DNA from: Paracidovorax valerianellae
Lineage (GTDB): Bacteria; Pseudomonadota; Gammaproteobacteria; Burkholderiales; Burkholderiaceae_C
DNA length: 64,000 nt
Direction of reading: 5' to 3'
Assembly: GCF_900102625.1 (NCBI RefSeq)
Contig: NZ_FMZC01000001.1
Coordinates: 310,001-374,000, forward strand
Shown piece after piece: positions 1 to 8,216 of the stretch (its first letter is position 1; each line of letters begins with the position of its first letter). Under the pieces are notes generated by a model. That model ran no database searches and was not told the origin of the DNA. It was given only the letters and a program-made list of their open reading frames with translations. The translations under genes were made by a program, and so were the position numbers.

Positions 1-767
1 ATTTCATCGACGGCATCGAGGTGGGCGTTGGTGGCTACTTCAACGGCCATGATTTCCTCGAGCCGGTGTGCGTCGATTTCGAGCACAAACGCTTTTTCCC
101 GGGCGATCTGGGTGAACTCACTGGCGAGATGGGCACCATCGTTAGTTATCGCCAAAGCGGGCGCCTGTACGAAACGGTGCTTCGCCCGTTGGCGCCGATG
201 TTGCGTGAGGGCGGCTACTGCGGCTACATCAACATCAACCTCATCGCGAATGAGAACGGGCTGTGGCCCCTGGAATTCACCTGTCGGTTCGGCTACCCGG
301 GCTTTGCGATCTGCGAGGCGCTGCACACCGACCCATGGGAAACCATCTTTCGCCGAATGCTTCGCCGGGACAGCCTGCGTTTCGGCACCAAAGATGGCTT
401 CGCTTGCGGCGTGGTACTCACGGTTCCGCCCTTCCCTTACCGGCACGGCTATGCGGCGCTGTCGAAAGGCCTGCCGATCTTTCTCGATCCTGCCATGACA
501 GCGCAGCAGCGCGAGCACCTCCATTTCGCCGAAGTAGCGTTGCGCGAGGGTCAGCTGGTGGCCAGCGGCTCGTGCGGATACCTGGGTGTTGCCACGGGCC
601 TGGGCGTTACGGTTGCCGACGCCAATCGGGCAGCGCTCGAACTGGTGCGCAAAGTGCTGGTGCCCAACCTGCGGTATCGCACAGACATCGGTGCGCGGTT
701 GTCGGGCGGCGAGTTGCAGCGGCTGCGCTCGTGGGGATGGCTGCAAGGCGCACCAGAGATGGCGTAG
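1..767 (+). CDS. PurD-like ATP-grasp ligase, 5' end cut off by the window
   Basis: The open frame enters from the left edge (FIDGIEVGVGGYFNG) and stops at 765-767, so only about 255 C-terminal residues are present. The stretch ENGLWPLEFTCRFGYPG matches the place where GAR synthetase (PurD) reads E-x-N-x-RFGDPE, that is the ATP/Mg-binding end of an ATP-grasp fold, but the Asn and Asp-Pro-Glu are not conserved. A divergent ATP-grasp carboxylate-amine ligase is therefore more likely than a purine-pathway PurD. It is followed after 15 nt by a diiron-oxidase-like gene on the same strand, which points to a small tailoring or biosynthetic operon extending upstream of the window. Substrate unknown. 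Confidence 0.7.
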   Translation, partial: FIDGIEVGVGGYFNGHDFLEPVCVDFEHKRFFPGDLGELTGEMGTIVSYRQSGRLYETVLRPLAPMLREGGYCGYININLIANENGLWPLEFTCRFGYPGFAICEALHTDPWETIFRRMLRRDSLRFGTKDGFACGVVLTVPPFPYRHGYAALSKGLPIFLDPAMTAQQREHLHFAEVALREGQLVASGSCGYLGVATGLGVTVADANRAALELVRKVLVPNLRYRTDIGARLSGGELQRLRSWGWLQGAPEMA

Positions 768-782
768 GACCTCGCCGACCGG

Positions 783-2333
783 GTGTTGCGCCATCTGGAG
801 GTAGCTCGTGCGCACCCCGCGCCGCAGCATGAATTCATTCATTCAGCCCACCGCTACCAAATGCTCGCGCAAAAACTCCAACCGCTCAACGCTCTCAGCC
901 CGTCCATTGCCAGTTCAGCCGATCGCTTGGCCAACGAACCGTTGGCCGCACCCGCAAGCCCTTATCGCCAGCTTTACGAGTCGCTGCTGACACCCGTCCC
1001 GACGGCACAAGCCCGAGAGCAAAGCGCGCAATGGCTGCGCCAGCTCATCGAAGAAAGCAAAGACACGCCGTGCGGCCTCTGCGACGAGCCGCAGGACTTG
1101 AACGCCTGGTCCCGAGACAACGCGCAGTCGGTGGCCCAGCGTTATCAAAGCTATCTGGATGCACGGCGCGCAGGGGGCGAGCGCCAATACTTTCGCAATC
1201 GCGCGCATGCGCTGCACTTCCTGGCGGCGGTGGCACCTACGAAATTGGTGGACGGCTCCTGGCTTTACGGCATCGCACTCCATCCGGCCAGCGAACGGCT
1301 GCGGCCTTTGCTGCAGACCTATCTGGAAGAACTGGGCGATGGCGTGCCGCACAAGAACCATGTGACGCTCTATCGGCAACTGATGCGTCGGCATGGCTTG
1401 CAGCAGGACTTAGCGCTCGACGACGTCCACTATCTGCAGGGCGCGGTGCAGCTCGCCCTGGGATGGAATGCGGAGCAGTTTCTGCCAGAGGTGATCGGTT
1501 TCAACCTGGGTTACGAACAACTGCCTTTGCATTTGCTCATCACCGCTTATGAACTCAACGAGCTAGGCATCGACCCCTACTACTTCACGCTCCACGTGAC
1601 GGTAGACAACAGCGACAGCGGGCATGCATGGCAAGCCTGCGAAGCCGTATTGAAAATGCTGGAAGTACAGGCCGACCCGGAAAACTTCTGGAAGCGCGTG
1701 CAGGCAGGCGCCAGATTGGGCGAGTTGGGACGCGGTACGCGCGAAGTCATCGAAGCCTTCGATGTCAGAGCCGAGGTGGTCAGAATCTTCGAGCGCAAGG
1801 CTCCCGCAGGAGCCGGCATGCATTCGGACTACTGCCGCATTGGTGGCCACACCGTGAATGAGTGGCTCGGCCCGCAAGGCGATGTCGATGCGCTGCTGGA
1901 TGCTCTCGAGGCAAGCGGGTGGATCAAGCTGGGTGCTCCCGTCACGCAGAGCCGGTTCTGGAATCTGCTGCAGGGCGAGCGTGCCGAGATGTTTGGCGTT
2001 TTCACTCCCTATGAACTGCAGGTGATCCATGACTGGATCCGCGGTGACGACAGCCGCGACGGGCAAGACTACGCACAGCCTGCCTCCGCGAACCAGACGC
2101 GCCGATTGCCGTCGTTCAGGGCCCTGGCTCGCCACCGGGCAGGTGCCCACACGGCAAGTGCCACAGAGCCGACCTTGGACCCGGAACTCAGCCGGTTCAA
2201 AGAACGCCTTCAATCGCTGGAGGGGGATGCGCGGCGGCAACTTCTTGCGGCCCATCTGTCGCCGGCCACCCACTGGACGTCCACAGGGCTGCTGGCGACC
2301 CGACTCTTCATCAGCGAAGGCTGGGCCGAATAA
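783..2333 (+). CDS. haem-oxygenase-like diiron oxidase (HDO / 'iron-containing redox enzyme' family)
   Basis: 516 residues from GTG 783. The metal-ligand pattern of the HDO fold is visible: E183 and H190 (spacing +7, as in CADD), E245 in GYEQLPL, then H271 and D275 in LHVTVDNSDSGH. The canonical sixth ligand (+7 from H271) is D278, and a His occurs three residues later at H281. This suggests a sub-family with a shifted last ligand. The family (UndA, SznF, BesC, CADD) performs oxidative C-C or N-oxygenation chemistry on amino acids and fatty acids; the substrate here is unknown. Start uncertain: GTG 783 has only a distant AGGA, and the strong GGAGGT at 797-802 serves no in-frame start, so ATG 861 is an alternative. 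Probably co-transcribed with the ATP-grasp gene. Confidence 0.75.
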   Translation: MLRHLEVARAHPAPQHEFIHSAHRYQMLAQKLQPLNALSPSIASSADRLANEPLAAPASPYRQLYESLLTPVPTAQAREQSAQWLRQLIEESKDTPCGLCDEPQDLNAWSRDNAQSVAQRYQSYLDARRAGGERQYFRNRAHALHFLAAVAPTKLVDGSWLYGIALHPASERLRPLLQTYLEELGDGVPHKNHVTLYRQLMRRHGLQQDLALDDVHYLQGAVQLALGWNAEQFLPEVIGFNLGYEQLPLHLLITAYELNELGIDPYYFTLHVTVDNSDSGHAWQACEAVLKMLEVQADPENFWKRVQAGARLGELGRGTREVIEAFDVRAEVVRIFERKAPAGAGMHSDYCRIGGHTVNEWLGPQGDVDALLDALEASGWIKLGAPVTQSRFWNLLQGERAEMFGVFTPYELQVIHDWIRGDDSRDGQDYAQPASANQTRRLPSFRALARHRAGAHTASATEPTLDPELSRFKERLQSLEGDARRQLLAAHLSPATHWTSTGLLATRLFISEGWAE

Positions 2334-2336
2334 GGC

Positions 2337-2783
2337 CTACATCGGCGCAGGCAGTTGAAGCATCGAAGGATCGGTGCCGACCGCATTCAGCCGTCCATCG
2401 CCGCCAATGCGAAAGTGCGCATTCGCGCCGGTGGCAAGGGCCAGGTAGGCAGAAAAGCAGTGCGCAGGCAGCACCAGCGTGCCGATGGCATCGGTGTCGG
2501 TCAGTTCAAACCCGGCAGGCTCCACGGGGTCGCCCAGCGTGAAGCCGATCAGCAGCATCGGTCCCAGCCCCGCCACCTTGGCGCCGACGAGTTCGATGCA
2601 GCCCACGGCCTGCTCCACGGTCCATCCTGAATTGGAATAGGCGGCATGCCCGCTCAACGCGATGGTTCGCACGCCACGCACTTTGACCACGCTGTATTGC
2701 TCCCATGCCGGAGCCAGATTGAGGGGAGAGAACTGCTGAAAGAGCCCGCGATGGCGCGGGGCCCGGGTGGGGTAATTGCTCAT
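2337..2783 (-). CDS. hypothetical protein, 148 aa
   Basis: ATG at 2783 was chosen because AAAGG precedes it by about 8 nt; the longer frame to 2858 has no ribosome site. No family is recognised. The protein begins MSNYPTRAPRHRGLFQ, has a Gly/Ala-rich middle (GYxxEL-type patterns absent) and a soluble, beta-rich looking C-terminal half with no signal peptide or clear membrane segment. It converges with the diiron-oxidase gene (stops 3 nt apart). A near-consensus sigma-54 promoter lies about 90 nt upstream, so it probably belongs to the RpoN-linked block rather than to the oxidase operon. Confidence 0.6.
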   Translation of the reverse strand: MSNYPTRAPRHRGLFQQFSPLNLAPAWEQYSVVKVRGVRTIALSGHAAYSNSGWTVEQAVGCIELVGAKVAGLGPMLLIGFTLGDPVEPAGFELTDTDAIGTLVLPAHCFSAYLALATGANAHFRIGGDGRLNAVGTDPSMLQLPAPM

Positions 2784-2870
2784 CGAAAATGCCTTTATGA
2801 ATGCACCAGATGCATCCCTGTTTGCGAAACCATCGCAACCAGGCTTTTGCATCTGCAATGCATCGATAGG

Positions 2871-2885
2871 GCAAGCGGCGTGCCT
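2871..2885 (-). promoter_or_regulatory. predicted sigma-54 promoter of the 148-aa hypothetical gene
   Basis: On the minus strand: AGGCACG-CCGC-TTGC. It matches TGGCACG-N4-TTGC at 10 of 11 positions with invariant GG (2884-2883) and GC (2872-2871) exactly 10 nt apart. A start site near 2859 would leave a leader of about 75 nt before ATG 2783. Confidence 0.65.
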
Positions 2886-3039
2886 GACCGGCAGGCACTA
2901 GAGCAAGGCCTTCAGCCGGCCGGCGGGATGACAGCCGGGCACTGTCGATCACCGTTCGGCTGAAGGCGCTCCACGGGTCTGGCAGGGCAGCAGATGCAGC
3001 ACACAGCTGCTAAAGCTGTGCGCCGCGCCCTGCCATCCA

Positions 3040-3324
3040 TCAACGGCCCATATGGCTCTGGCTTCCCGCAGCTGCGTGCTGCTCGCTGCTGCCGCCACGG
3101 GTGGATGCCCCACCGCCCGTGCGGGCGGCATTGCGGCTGCCATGGCTCTTGGCCCCTGCAGCGCGAGCCTCTTCCGAGGTGAACTCGTGCGCAGTGCCTT
3201 TCTGATGGGCGGCCTGCCCTCCCTTGCTCGAAATTGCTCGCTGCTTTTCCGGGTCCATGGCGGCGAAACCACGACTGCGTCGAGGTGCGTTGGACGGGTC
3301 GGCTTGGTTGGCTTGGTTGGCCAT
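3040..3324 (-). CDS. KGG-repeat stress protein (YciG/ConKG-like)
   Basis: 94 residues, starting at ATG 3324 behind AAGGAG at 9 nt. The core RGFAAMDPEKQRAISSKGG is the KGG motif of the stress-induced YciG/GsiB-type family (PF10685). A second, degenerate copy follows (EFTSEEARAAGAKSHG). The rest is Gly/Ser/Ala/Gln-rich and probably disordered, with no Cys and no signal peptide. Members accumulate under desiccation, stationary-phase or osmotic stress; the biochemical role is unclear. A sigma-54-type promoter lies about 75 nt upstream. An imperfect inverted repeat (3007-3028, CACAGCT/AGCTGTG) follows the gene but has no T-run. Confidence 0.85.
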   Translation of the reverse strand: MANQANQADPSNAPRRSRGFAAMDPEKQRAISSKGGQAAHQKGTAHEFTSEEARAAGAKSHGSRNAARTGGGASTRGGSSEQHAAAGSQSHMGR

Positions 3325-3400
3325 CTGGATACTCCTTGAATAAGCTCCCATGGAGGGGAGCGTCCCGGGCCCGTGACGAATCGGGCGTATGGGATAGGAG

Positions 3401-3415
3401 GCAATCGACATGCCC
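3401..3415 (-). promoter_or_regulatory. predicted sigma-54 promoter of the KGG gene
   Basis: Minus strand: GGGCATG-TCGA-TTGC, 9 of 11 positions, GG (3414-3413) and GC (3402-3401) spaced by exactly 10. Predicted start near 3389, 65 nt before ATG 3324. It lies in the 274-nt gap between rpoN and the KGG gene. Confidence 0.55.
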
Positions 3416-3598
3416 AATCCAAAGTAAGTGTTTTGCGCGTTTTCAGGCAGTAGCAGCGCTGTAGGCGCGTTAACGCCGGTAAAAGCCTTTTCGATGCCGC
3501 AAAAATTTCCTTGCTGCATCACCGCTGGTTCAAACACTCCAACCCTTAGATTTTCTCGTCGCATCGCAGCGGCGCGAAAGTGGGCGGCGGTTGTTCGA

Positions 3599-4969
3599 TC
3601 ACGCGCTTTTATGCCGTTCAGGCGCCGCAGAAATCCGCAGGGCTTGCCGGTATTTGGTCACTGTCCGCCGGGCCACCGAAAACCCCTGTTGGGCCAGCAG
3701 GCCGGCGATCTCGGCGTCGGACAAAGCATGCGACGGCGACTCGGCGGCAATCAGTTCGGCAACGAGTTCCTTGACCGCAGCCGGCGCGCAACTGTTGCCA
3801 TTGCGGGTGGACAGGCCGCGCGAGAAAAAGTACTTGAGTTCGTGCAGGCCGAACGGCGTGGCGATGAACTTGTTGTTGGTCACGCGCGATACCGTGGATT
3901 CATGCACCCCCACCTCCTCCGCGATCTGTTGCAGCTTCAACGGCTTGAGCGCGAGCGGGCCGTATTCGAAGAAGGCTTGCTGATGCCGCCCGATCGCGCG
4001 GGCCACGGCAAGAATCGTCGCGAAGCGCTGCGACACATTGCCGACCAGCCAGCGGGCTTCCTGCAGGCAGGCGCTGAGCGCAGCACTTTCTGCGCTGCGC
4101 TTGCGCTGCTGGAACATCCTTGCATAGGCGGAGTGCACGCGAAGGCGCGGCATGACGGCATCGTTCAGCACCATCTGCCATCCTCTGCCGCTGCGCACCG
4201 CGAGCACATCGGGCACCGCGAAGGGCACATCGTCTTGCTGAAAAGCCTGGCCCGGGCTGGGGTTCAGCGTGCGAATCTGCGCGCACACCGCAGCGGCCTG
4301 ATCGCGCGACACGCCCAATGCTGCCGACAGCCGCGAGGGATCACGCAGCGCGACAGCCTTCAGATGGCTTTCGATCGCGCGCCGCGCCAGATCGCGGGTC
4401 TCACCGCAGTCGATCGTGTGCAACTGCAACAGCAGGCAATGCTGGAGATCGGTGGCGGCCACGCCTGCAGGGTCCAGCGCCTGCACGCGGCGCCACGCGA
4501 TGCGGATTTCATCGGCATCCGGCTTCGGCAACAGCGCCATCGCCTCGACCGCTTCTTCGATCTCTTCGATTCCGCCACGCAGGTAGCCATCATCATCCAG
4601 CGATTCCACCACCGCCCGCGCCAGCAGCAGGTCTCGGTCCGGAAGCCGCAGCAGAGCCAGCTGGCCGTGCAGATGGGCGCGCAACGAGACGGGTACTGCT
4701 GAGCGCTCCCACGCACTCTCGCCATCCGCATCGGAGAAGCTCACCGAACCGCTTCCGCCGGACAGGCTCCAATCGCTCAACGGCATTGCGGGCACATCCG
4801 GCAACGCTTCTGCCTCATCCGATTCCAACAACGGATTGGTCTCCAAAGCCTCACGCACGGCGCGCGCGAAATCCTGTGAAGACATCTGCAGCAGGCGCAC
4901 CGCTTGCTGTAAACGGGGTGAGGCGCTCTGACTGAGGGCAGCAGAGGTACTCAGGCTTAGCTGGTTCAT
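3599..4969 (-). CDS. rpoN: RNA polymerase sigma-54 factor (RpoN), probable paralogue
   Basis: 456 residues. The Gln-rich activator-interaction region I is at the N-terminus (SPRLQQAVRLLQMSSQDF, residues about 18-35; ALETNPLLE follows). The core-binding domain runs from about 110 to 300. The helix-turn-helix ESTVSRVTNNKFI is near 355-370. The RpoN box ARRTVTKYRQ at 433-442 differs from ARRTVAKYRE at two places. Not in the usual lptB-rpoN-hpf setting: it is divergent to a degenerate kinase and NtrC-type activator and followed by a KGG gene. A sigma-54 promoter lies directly upstream, implying autoregulation. That it is a second rpoN is inferred from context. Confidence 0.95.
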   Translation of the reverse strand: MNQLSLSTSAALSQSASPRLQQAVRLLQMSSQDFARAVREALETNPLLESDEAEALPDVPAMPLSDWSLSGGSGSVSFSDADGESAWERSAVPVSLRAHLHGQLALLRLPDRDLLLARAVVESLDDDGYLRGGIEEIEEAVEAMALLPKPDADEIRIAWRRVQALDPAGVAATDLQHCLLLQLHTIDCGETRDLARRAIESHLKAVALRDPSRLSAALGVSRDQAAAVCAQIRTLNPSPGQAFQQDDVPFAVPDVLAVRSGRGWQMVLNDAVMPRLRVHSAYARMFQQRKRSAESAALSACLQEARWLVGNVSQRFATILAVARAIGRHQQAFFEYGPLALKPLKLQQIAEEVGVHESTVSRVTNNKFIATPFGLHELKYFFSRGLSTRNGNSCAPAAVKELVAELIAAESPSHALSDAEIAGLLAQQGFSVARRTVTKYRQALRISAAPERHKSA

Positions 4970-5006
4970 TGCAGGTCCGTTGGTCGATGGTTATCCAGGC
5001 TTTAAA

Positions 5007-5021
5007 GCAAGGCATATGCCA
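5007..5021 (-). promoter_or_regulatory. predicted sigma-54 promoter of rpoN (autoregulation)
   Basis: Minus strand: TGGCATA-TGCC-TTGC followed by TTT. Nine of 11 positions match, the -12 element TTGCT is perfect, and GG (5020-5019) to GC (5008-5007) spacing is exactly 10. Predicted start near 4995, 26 nt before ATG 4969. Confidence 0.65.
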
Positions 5022-5192
5022 CAGACACAGATCAGTCAGAGACAGCCGGCAAGCCGCAGAAATGCCGTAAAACCAGGGACAACCCTGAGGAACGGGTCAG
5101 TAGCCAACGCTTCGAAACGGTAGAGATTGCGGCAATTGCTGCCGTTTTGGAAAATCGGCCGGCTGTCGCGATGCTTTGCCAGCAGCGCTGGC

Positions 5193-5207
5193 TGGCACGC
5201 CGCATGC
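5193..5207 (+). promoter_or_regulatory. predicted sigma-54 promoter of the kinase/activator operon
   Basis: TGGCACG-CCGC-ATGC. The -24 element is perfect (7/7), the -12 element is ATGC instead of TTGC, and GG (5194-5195) to GC (5206-5207) spacing is exactly 10. Predicted start near 5219, about 22 nt before ATG 5241. It is divergent from the rpoN promoter across a 271-nt intergenic region. Confidence 0.6.
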
Positions 5208-5240
5208 CGCATGCCCGACAGCCGCAAGCGCTATTGAGGA

Positions 5241-6344
5241 ATGGACATTCCAGCCACCGCCATCATGAAAAACATCCCAACATCCACGCCGGTGCCGAAT
5301 CACTCTTACGACGCACCGTCGCTTTCCATGTCCGGGTTGGGCCACGAATTCCGTACCCCCCTGGGCGCGCTGTCCGCTGCGCTCGAAGTGATCTCGCTGG
5401 CGGGAAGCAACACGCAAGTGCGAAGCGAAGCCTGTGCGGTCGCCGTGCGCCAGACGCGGCACCTTTCGCAAATGGTGGATGACCTGCAAGACGTGCTCGC
5501 CGCCCGGGAAGGCCGTCTGGCGTTGCGTGCCGTGGCGCTGGATTTTTCGGAACTGGTGCGGTCCACGTGGGAAAGCGTTTTGGACCCTGTCGACGGGGAT
5601 TCGTGCACCCAGCACATCGCCCCGAACCTGCGCGTCATGGCCGACCCGCGCCTGCTGCGCAAGGCGATCGAGCAGATCTTCCTGCGGGCCAAGAAGGCCG
5701 CGGCGTCGGGCCTGCGCATGGACCTTTCGGTCACCGCACAAGGCGAAGAAATCTGTCTGCAGATCAAAGGCGACCAGAAACAGCCGCCCGAAGCACGGAA
5801 AGGCCCACCCTTCGATATCCGTGTGCTGACAGGCACCCATGTGAGCTTGCTCGATCTGCTCGCCGACGATGTGATCGAACTGCATGGCGGGCGCATCGCT
5901 GCGGCCGACGAAGGCGGCAACCCGTCCCTCTGGCTGCCGTGCTGGGACGATGCGCCCAGACGCCCCGCCAGGCAGCAGCACTCCACCGTGCTGGTGGCCA
6001 TGAACGATCCCGACGACCGGCAAGCGGTGGCGCACGCGTTGGAGCTGCAGGGTTACCGCATCCTGGAAAACTCGGAAAAAAAGCCCCCCCTGGAAGTGCT
6101 GTTGCAGACCGTTCCCGGCTTGGTGGTGGCGGACGCCGCTCCCGCCGACACCGCGCGCCAGCTGGCAGAAGCCGCGCGCGAGGCGGGTTATGCAGGGCGC
6201 ATGGTGGCCATTGCGCCTGCAGAAGCGGCCGGCCAGCCGGCATTGGATCAAGGTGCGGCAAAACGGGCTGGCTTCGATGCATGGGCTGATTGGAACGAAT
6301 GGCAACGGGCCATCGCGCAAGGCATGGACCACGACCGCCACTGA
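5241..6344 (+). CDS. degenerate hybrid histidine kinase (pseudokinase-like)
   Basis: 367 residues. A good HisKA H-box is present at H35 (SGLGHEFRTPLGAL). The expected ATPase N-box is lost: DPRLLRKAIEQIFLRAKK stands where kinases have DPxxLxQVLxNLLxNAxKY, so the ATP/Mg Asn is Arg. No G1/G2 boxes (DxGxG, GxGLG) follow, only the terminal ELHGGRI remnant. Residues about 250-360 resemble a receiver (VLVAMNDPDDRQAVAHAL) that also lacks the acidic pocket and phosphoacceptor Asp. No transmembrane segment. It may act as a phosphotransfer or docking protein for the activator 81 nt downstream. Start ambiguous: GAGGA abuts ATG 5241; ATG 5265 is an alternative. Confidence 0.7.
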   Translation: MDIPATAIMKNIPTSTPVPNHSYDAPSLSMSGLGHEFRTPLGALSAALEVISLAGSNTQVRSEACAVAVRQTRHLSQMVDDLQDVLAAREGRLALRAVALDFSELVRSTWESVLDPVDGDSCTQHIAPNLRVMADPRLLRKAIEQIFLRAKKAAASGLRMDLSVTAQGEEICLQIKGDQKQPPEARKGPPFDIRVLTGTHVSLLDLLADDVIELHGGRIAAADEGGNPSLWLPCWDDAPRRPARQQHSTVLVAMNDPDDRQAVAHALELQGYRILENSEKKPPLEVLLQTVPGLVVADAAPADTARQLAEAAREAGYAGRMVAIAPAEAAGQPALDQGAAKRAGFDAWADWNEWQRAIAQGMDHDRH

Positions 6345-6425
6345 GCCGTACTTTCGTTTACAGACGGCTGGGCCATCCCCGCCAATAATTCCCCTTTTTT
6401 CAAATTCTTACTTGGGGAGTTCCGC

Positions 6426-7820
6426 ATGGCCCATGCCTTGGTCGTCGAAGACGACGCAGACTCCGCGCGCATGCTGGCGAGCCTGTTGCACACAGGCGGA
6501 TTCACGGCCGCAACAGCATCTTCGCTCAGGGATGCACGCCGGCAGATCGCGCTGCAGCGTCCGGACATCGTTCTGCTGGACCTGCAGCTTCCAGACGGCA
6601 ATGGCTTGTCGTTGTGCGAGGAAGCCGAGTTGCTGTCTTACGCCGAGGTGGTGCTGATCACGGGCCATGCCAGCCTCGATACCTCGATCCAGGCGCTGCG
6701 CCTTGGCGCGGCCGATTACCTGATCAAGCCGGTGGATACCCGGCGATTGCATGCGGTGCTGTCCCGGGCCCGCTCCCCTTCCACGCTGCAAGCTGAAATC
6801 CAGGACATGCGCCGGCAGTGGGAGGCCACGGGCCGCTTCGGCCACCTGCTGGGGCGCTCGCCCATCATGCGCGAGGTGTACGAGCAGATCGCCTGCGTGG
6901 CCGGCACTTCGGTGTCGGTGTTTGTGACCGGCGAAAGCGGTTCGGGCAAGGAACTGGTCGCGCGCACCTTGCACGACCTCAGCCGCCGCCGCGAGGGGCC
7001 TTTCCTGGCGGTGAATTGCGGCGCCATTTCGCCCCAGTTGATCGAAAGCGAAATCTTCGGCCACGAGCGCGGCAGCTTCACCGGCGCGGAGCGCCAGCAC
7101 CTGGGATTTTTCGAACGGGCCAACGGCGGCACGCTCTTCCTGGACGAAATCACCGAGATGCCGCTGGAGCTGCAGGTGAAGCTCTTGCGCGTGCTCGAAA
7201 CCGGCACTTTCATGCGTGTGGGCTCGACCGAAGCACGGCACACCGATGTGCGCATCGTGGCGGCCAGCAACCGCGATCTGGCGCAGGCGGTGGCCGAGGG
7301 AGCACTGCGCGAAGACCTGCTCTATCGCCTGAACGTGTTTCCGCTGCACCTGCCGCCGCTGCGCGAGCGGCTGGAAGACCTGCCCCTACTGGCACAGCAT
7401 TTTCTGGACGACATCGCAGCGCGCGAAGGTGGGCGCAAGACGCTCACGCCCGCCGCGCTGGAGCGGCTGTCGCAGTACCGCTGGCCCGGCAATGTGCGCG
7501 AACTGCGCAACGTGCTGCAGCGCGCTTTCGTGATGACGCAGGAAGGCCCCGTGACCGAACGGTGGCTGCCGCGCGACCTGGTGCCGATGCAGTCCGAAGC
7601 GGAGGCTCCGGCAGTTTCCATGGCAGCGCCAGTTGGCGATTCGGCGAGCCCCGCAGAGCTGCGCATTCCGCTGGGCAGTTCGCTGGCCGAGGTGGAACGC
7701 TTGCTGATCCTTGCCACGTTCGCGCACTGCGGGCAGCGGCGCGAGCAGACCGCGGCCATGCTGGGCATCAGCATGAAGACCCTCTACAACCGGCTGAAGG
7801 AATACGGCGCAGGCGCCTGA
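6426..7820 (+). CDS. NtrC-family sigma-54-dependent response regulator
   Basis: 464 residues behind GGGGAG at 6 nt. Receiver domain 1-115 with acidic pair E8-D9-D10, phosphoacceptor D52 (LLDLQLPDG) and K100 (YLIKPVD). AAA+ domain with Walker A GESGSGKE 168-175, sigma-54-contacting loop GSFTGA 215-220 (Ala to Ser in the usual GAFTGA) and Walker B GGTLFLDE 233-240. A Fis-type helix-turn-helix is at the C-terminus (EQTAAMLGISMKTLYNRLK). It should be an ATP-driven activator of sigma-54 promoters. Co-directional with the degenerate kinase and next to rpoN, it is the obvious activator for the sigma-54-like promoters in this window. Confidence 0.92.
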   Translation: MAHALVVEDDADSARMLASLLHTGGFTAATASSLRDARRQIALQRPDIVLLDLQLPDGNGLSLCEEAELLSYAEVVLITGHASLDTSIQALRLGAADYLIKPVDTRRLHAVLSRARSPSTLQAEIQDMRRQWEATGRFGHLLGRSPIMREVYEQIACVAGTSVSVFVTGESGSGKELVARTLHDLSRRREGPFLAVNCGAISPQLIESEIFGHERGSFTGAERQHLGFFERANGGTLFLDEITEMPLELQVKLLRVLETGTFMRVGSTEARHTDVRIVAASNRDLAQAVAEGALREDLLYRLNVFPLHLPPLRERLEDLPLLAQHFLDDIAAREGGRKTLTPAALERLSQYRWPGNVRELRNVLQRAFVMTQEGPVTERWLPRDLVPMQSEAEAPAVSMAAPVGDSASPAELRIPLGSSLAEVERLLILATFAHCGQRREQTAAMLGISMKTLYNRLKEYGAGA

Positions 7821-8216
7821 CGCCCCAAAAGCATCACAGATACCTGCAAGCGCTGCGGTGCAGCTGCTGCGGCAGCCTTGCAGGGACTGCACTCAGCCGT
7901 GACGGTCTTCAGCCGGTGCCTCCATGGCCCGCCTCCCTCCTTCATCCGCGCGCCTTTGACTCCGCCGCTGAATGCCTGGATCCATTGCGCAGGCATCACG
8001 CACCAGGCATCCCACAGCACAGCGCCGCGTCACCATCGCACCAGGCGTACACGCACCCACCCACGCAATCCCACTGCCGGGTGCGAGAAACACGGACAAA
8101 CATGCCACGCCCAACCGGGCATGCTGCGTGCCCTAAGCCATCCATCCGGCGCCTTTTTCCGGATGGAATCGATGCTGCCGCCATCGATAATTGGCGCTCA
8201 CGAGAAAGATCGAACC
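7821..8216 (+). other. 396-nt leader before the CheB-CheR hybrid; no gene seen
   Basis: No convincing coding frame. It contains a perfect 9-bp inverted repeat (TCCATCCGG 8141-8149, CCGGATGGA 8159-8167) around a T-rich loop 50 nt before the start of the next gene. It also holds a weak sigma-54-like motif at 8117-8131. Confidence 0.5.
8117..8131 (+). promoter_or_regulatory. weak sigma-54-like motif upstream of the CheB-CheR hybrid
   Basis: GGGCATG-CTGC-GTGC: 8 of 11 positions, with exact GG-N10-GC spacing and the same -24 variant as the KGG promoter. It lies 86 nt before ATG 8217. Confidence 0.3.

Noticed and set aside
3428-4702. Plus-strand open frame opposite rpoN
   Set aside because: Overlaps rpoN entirely; no domain; Arg/Gln/His-rich shadow composition.
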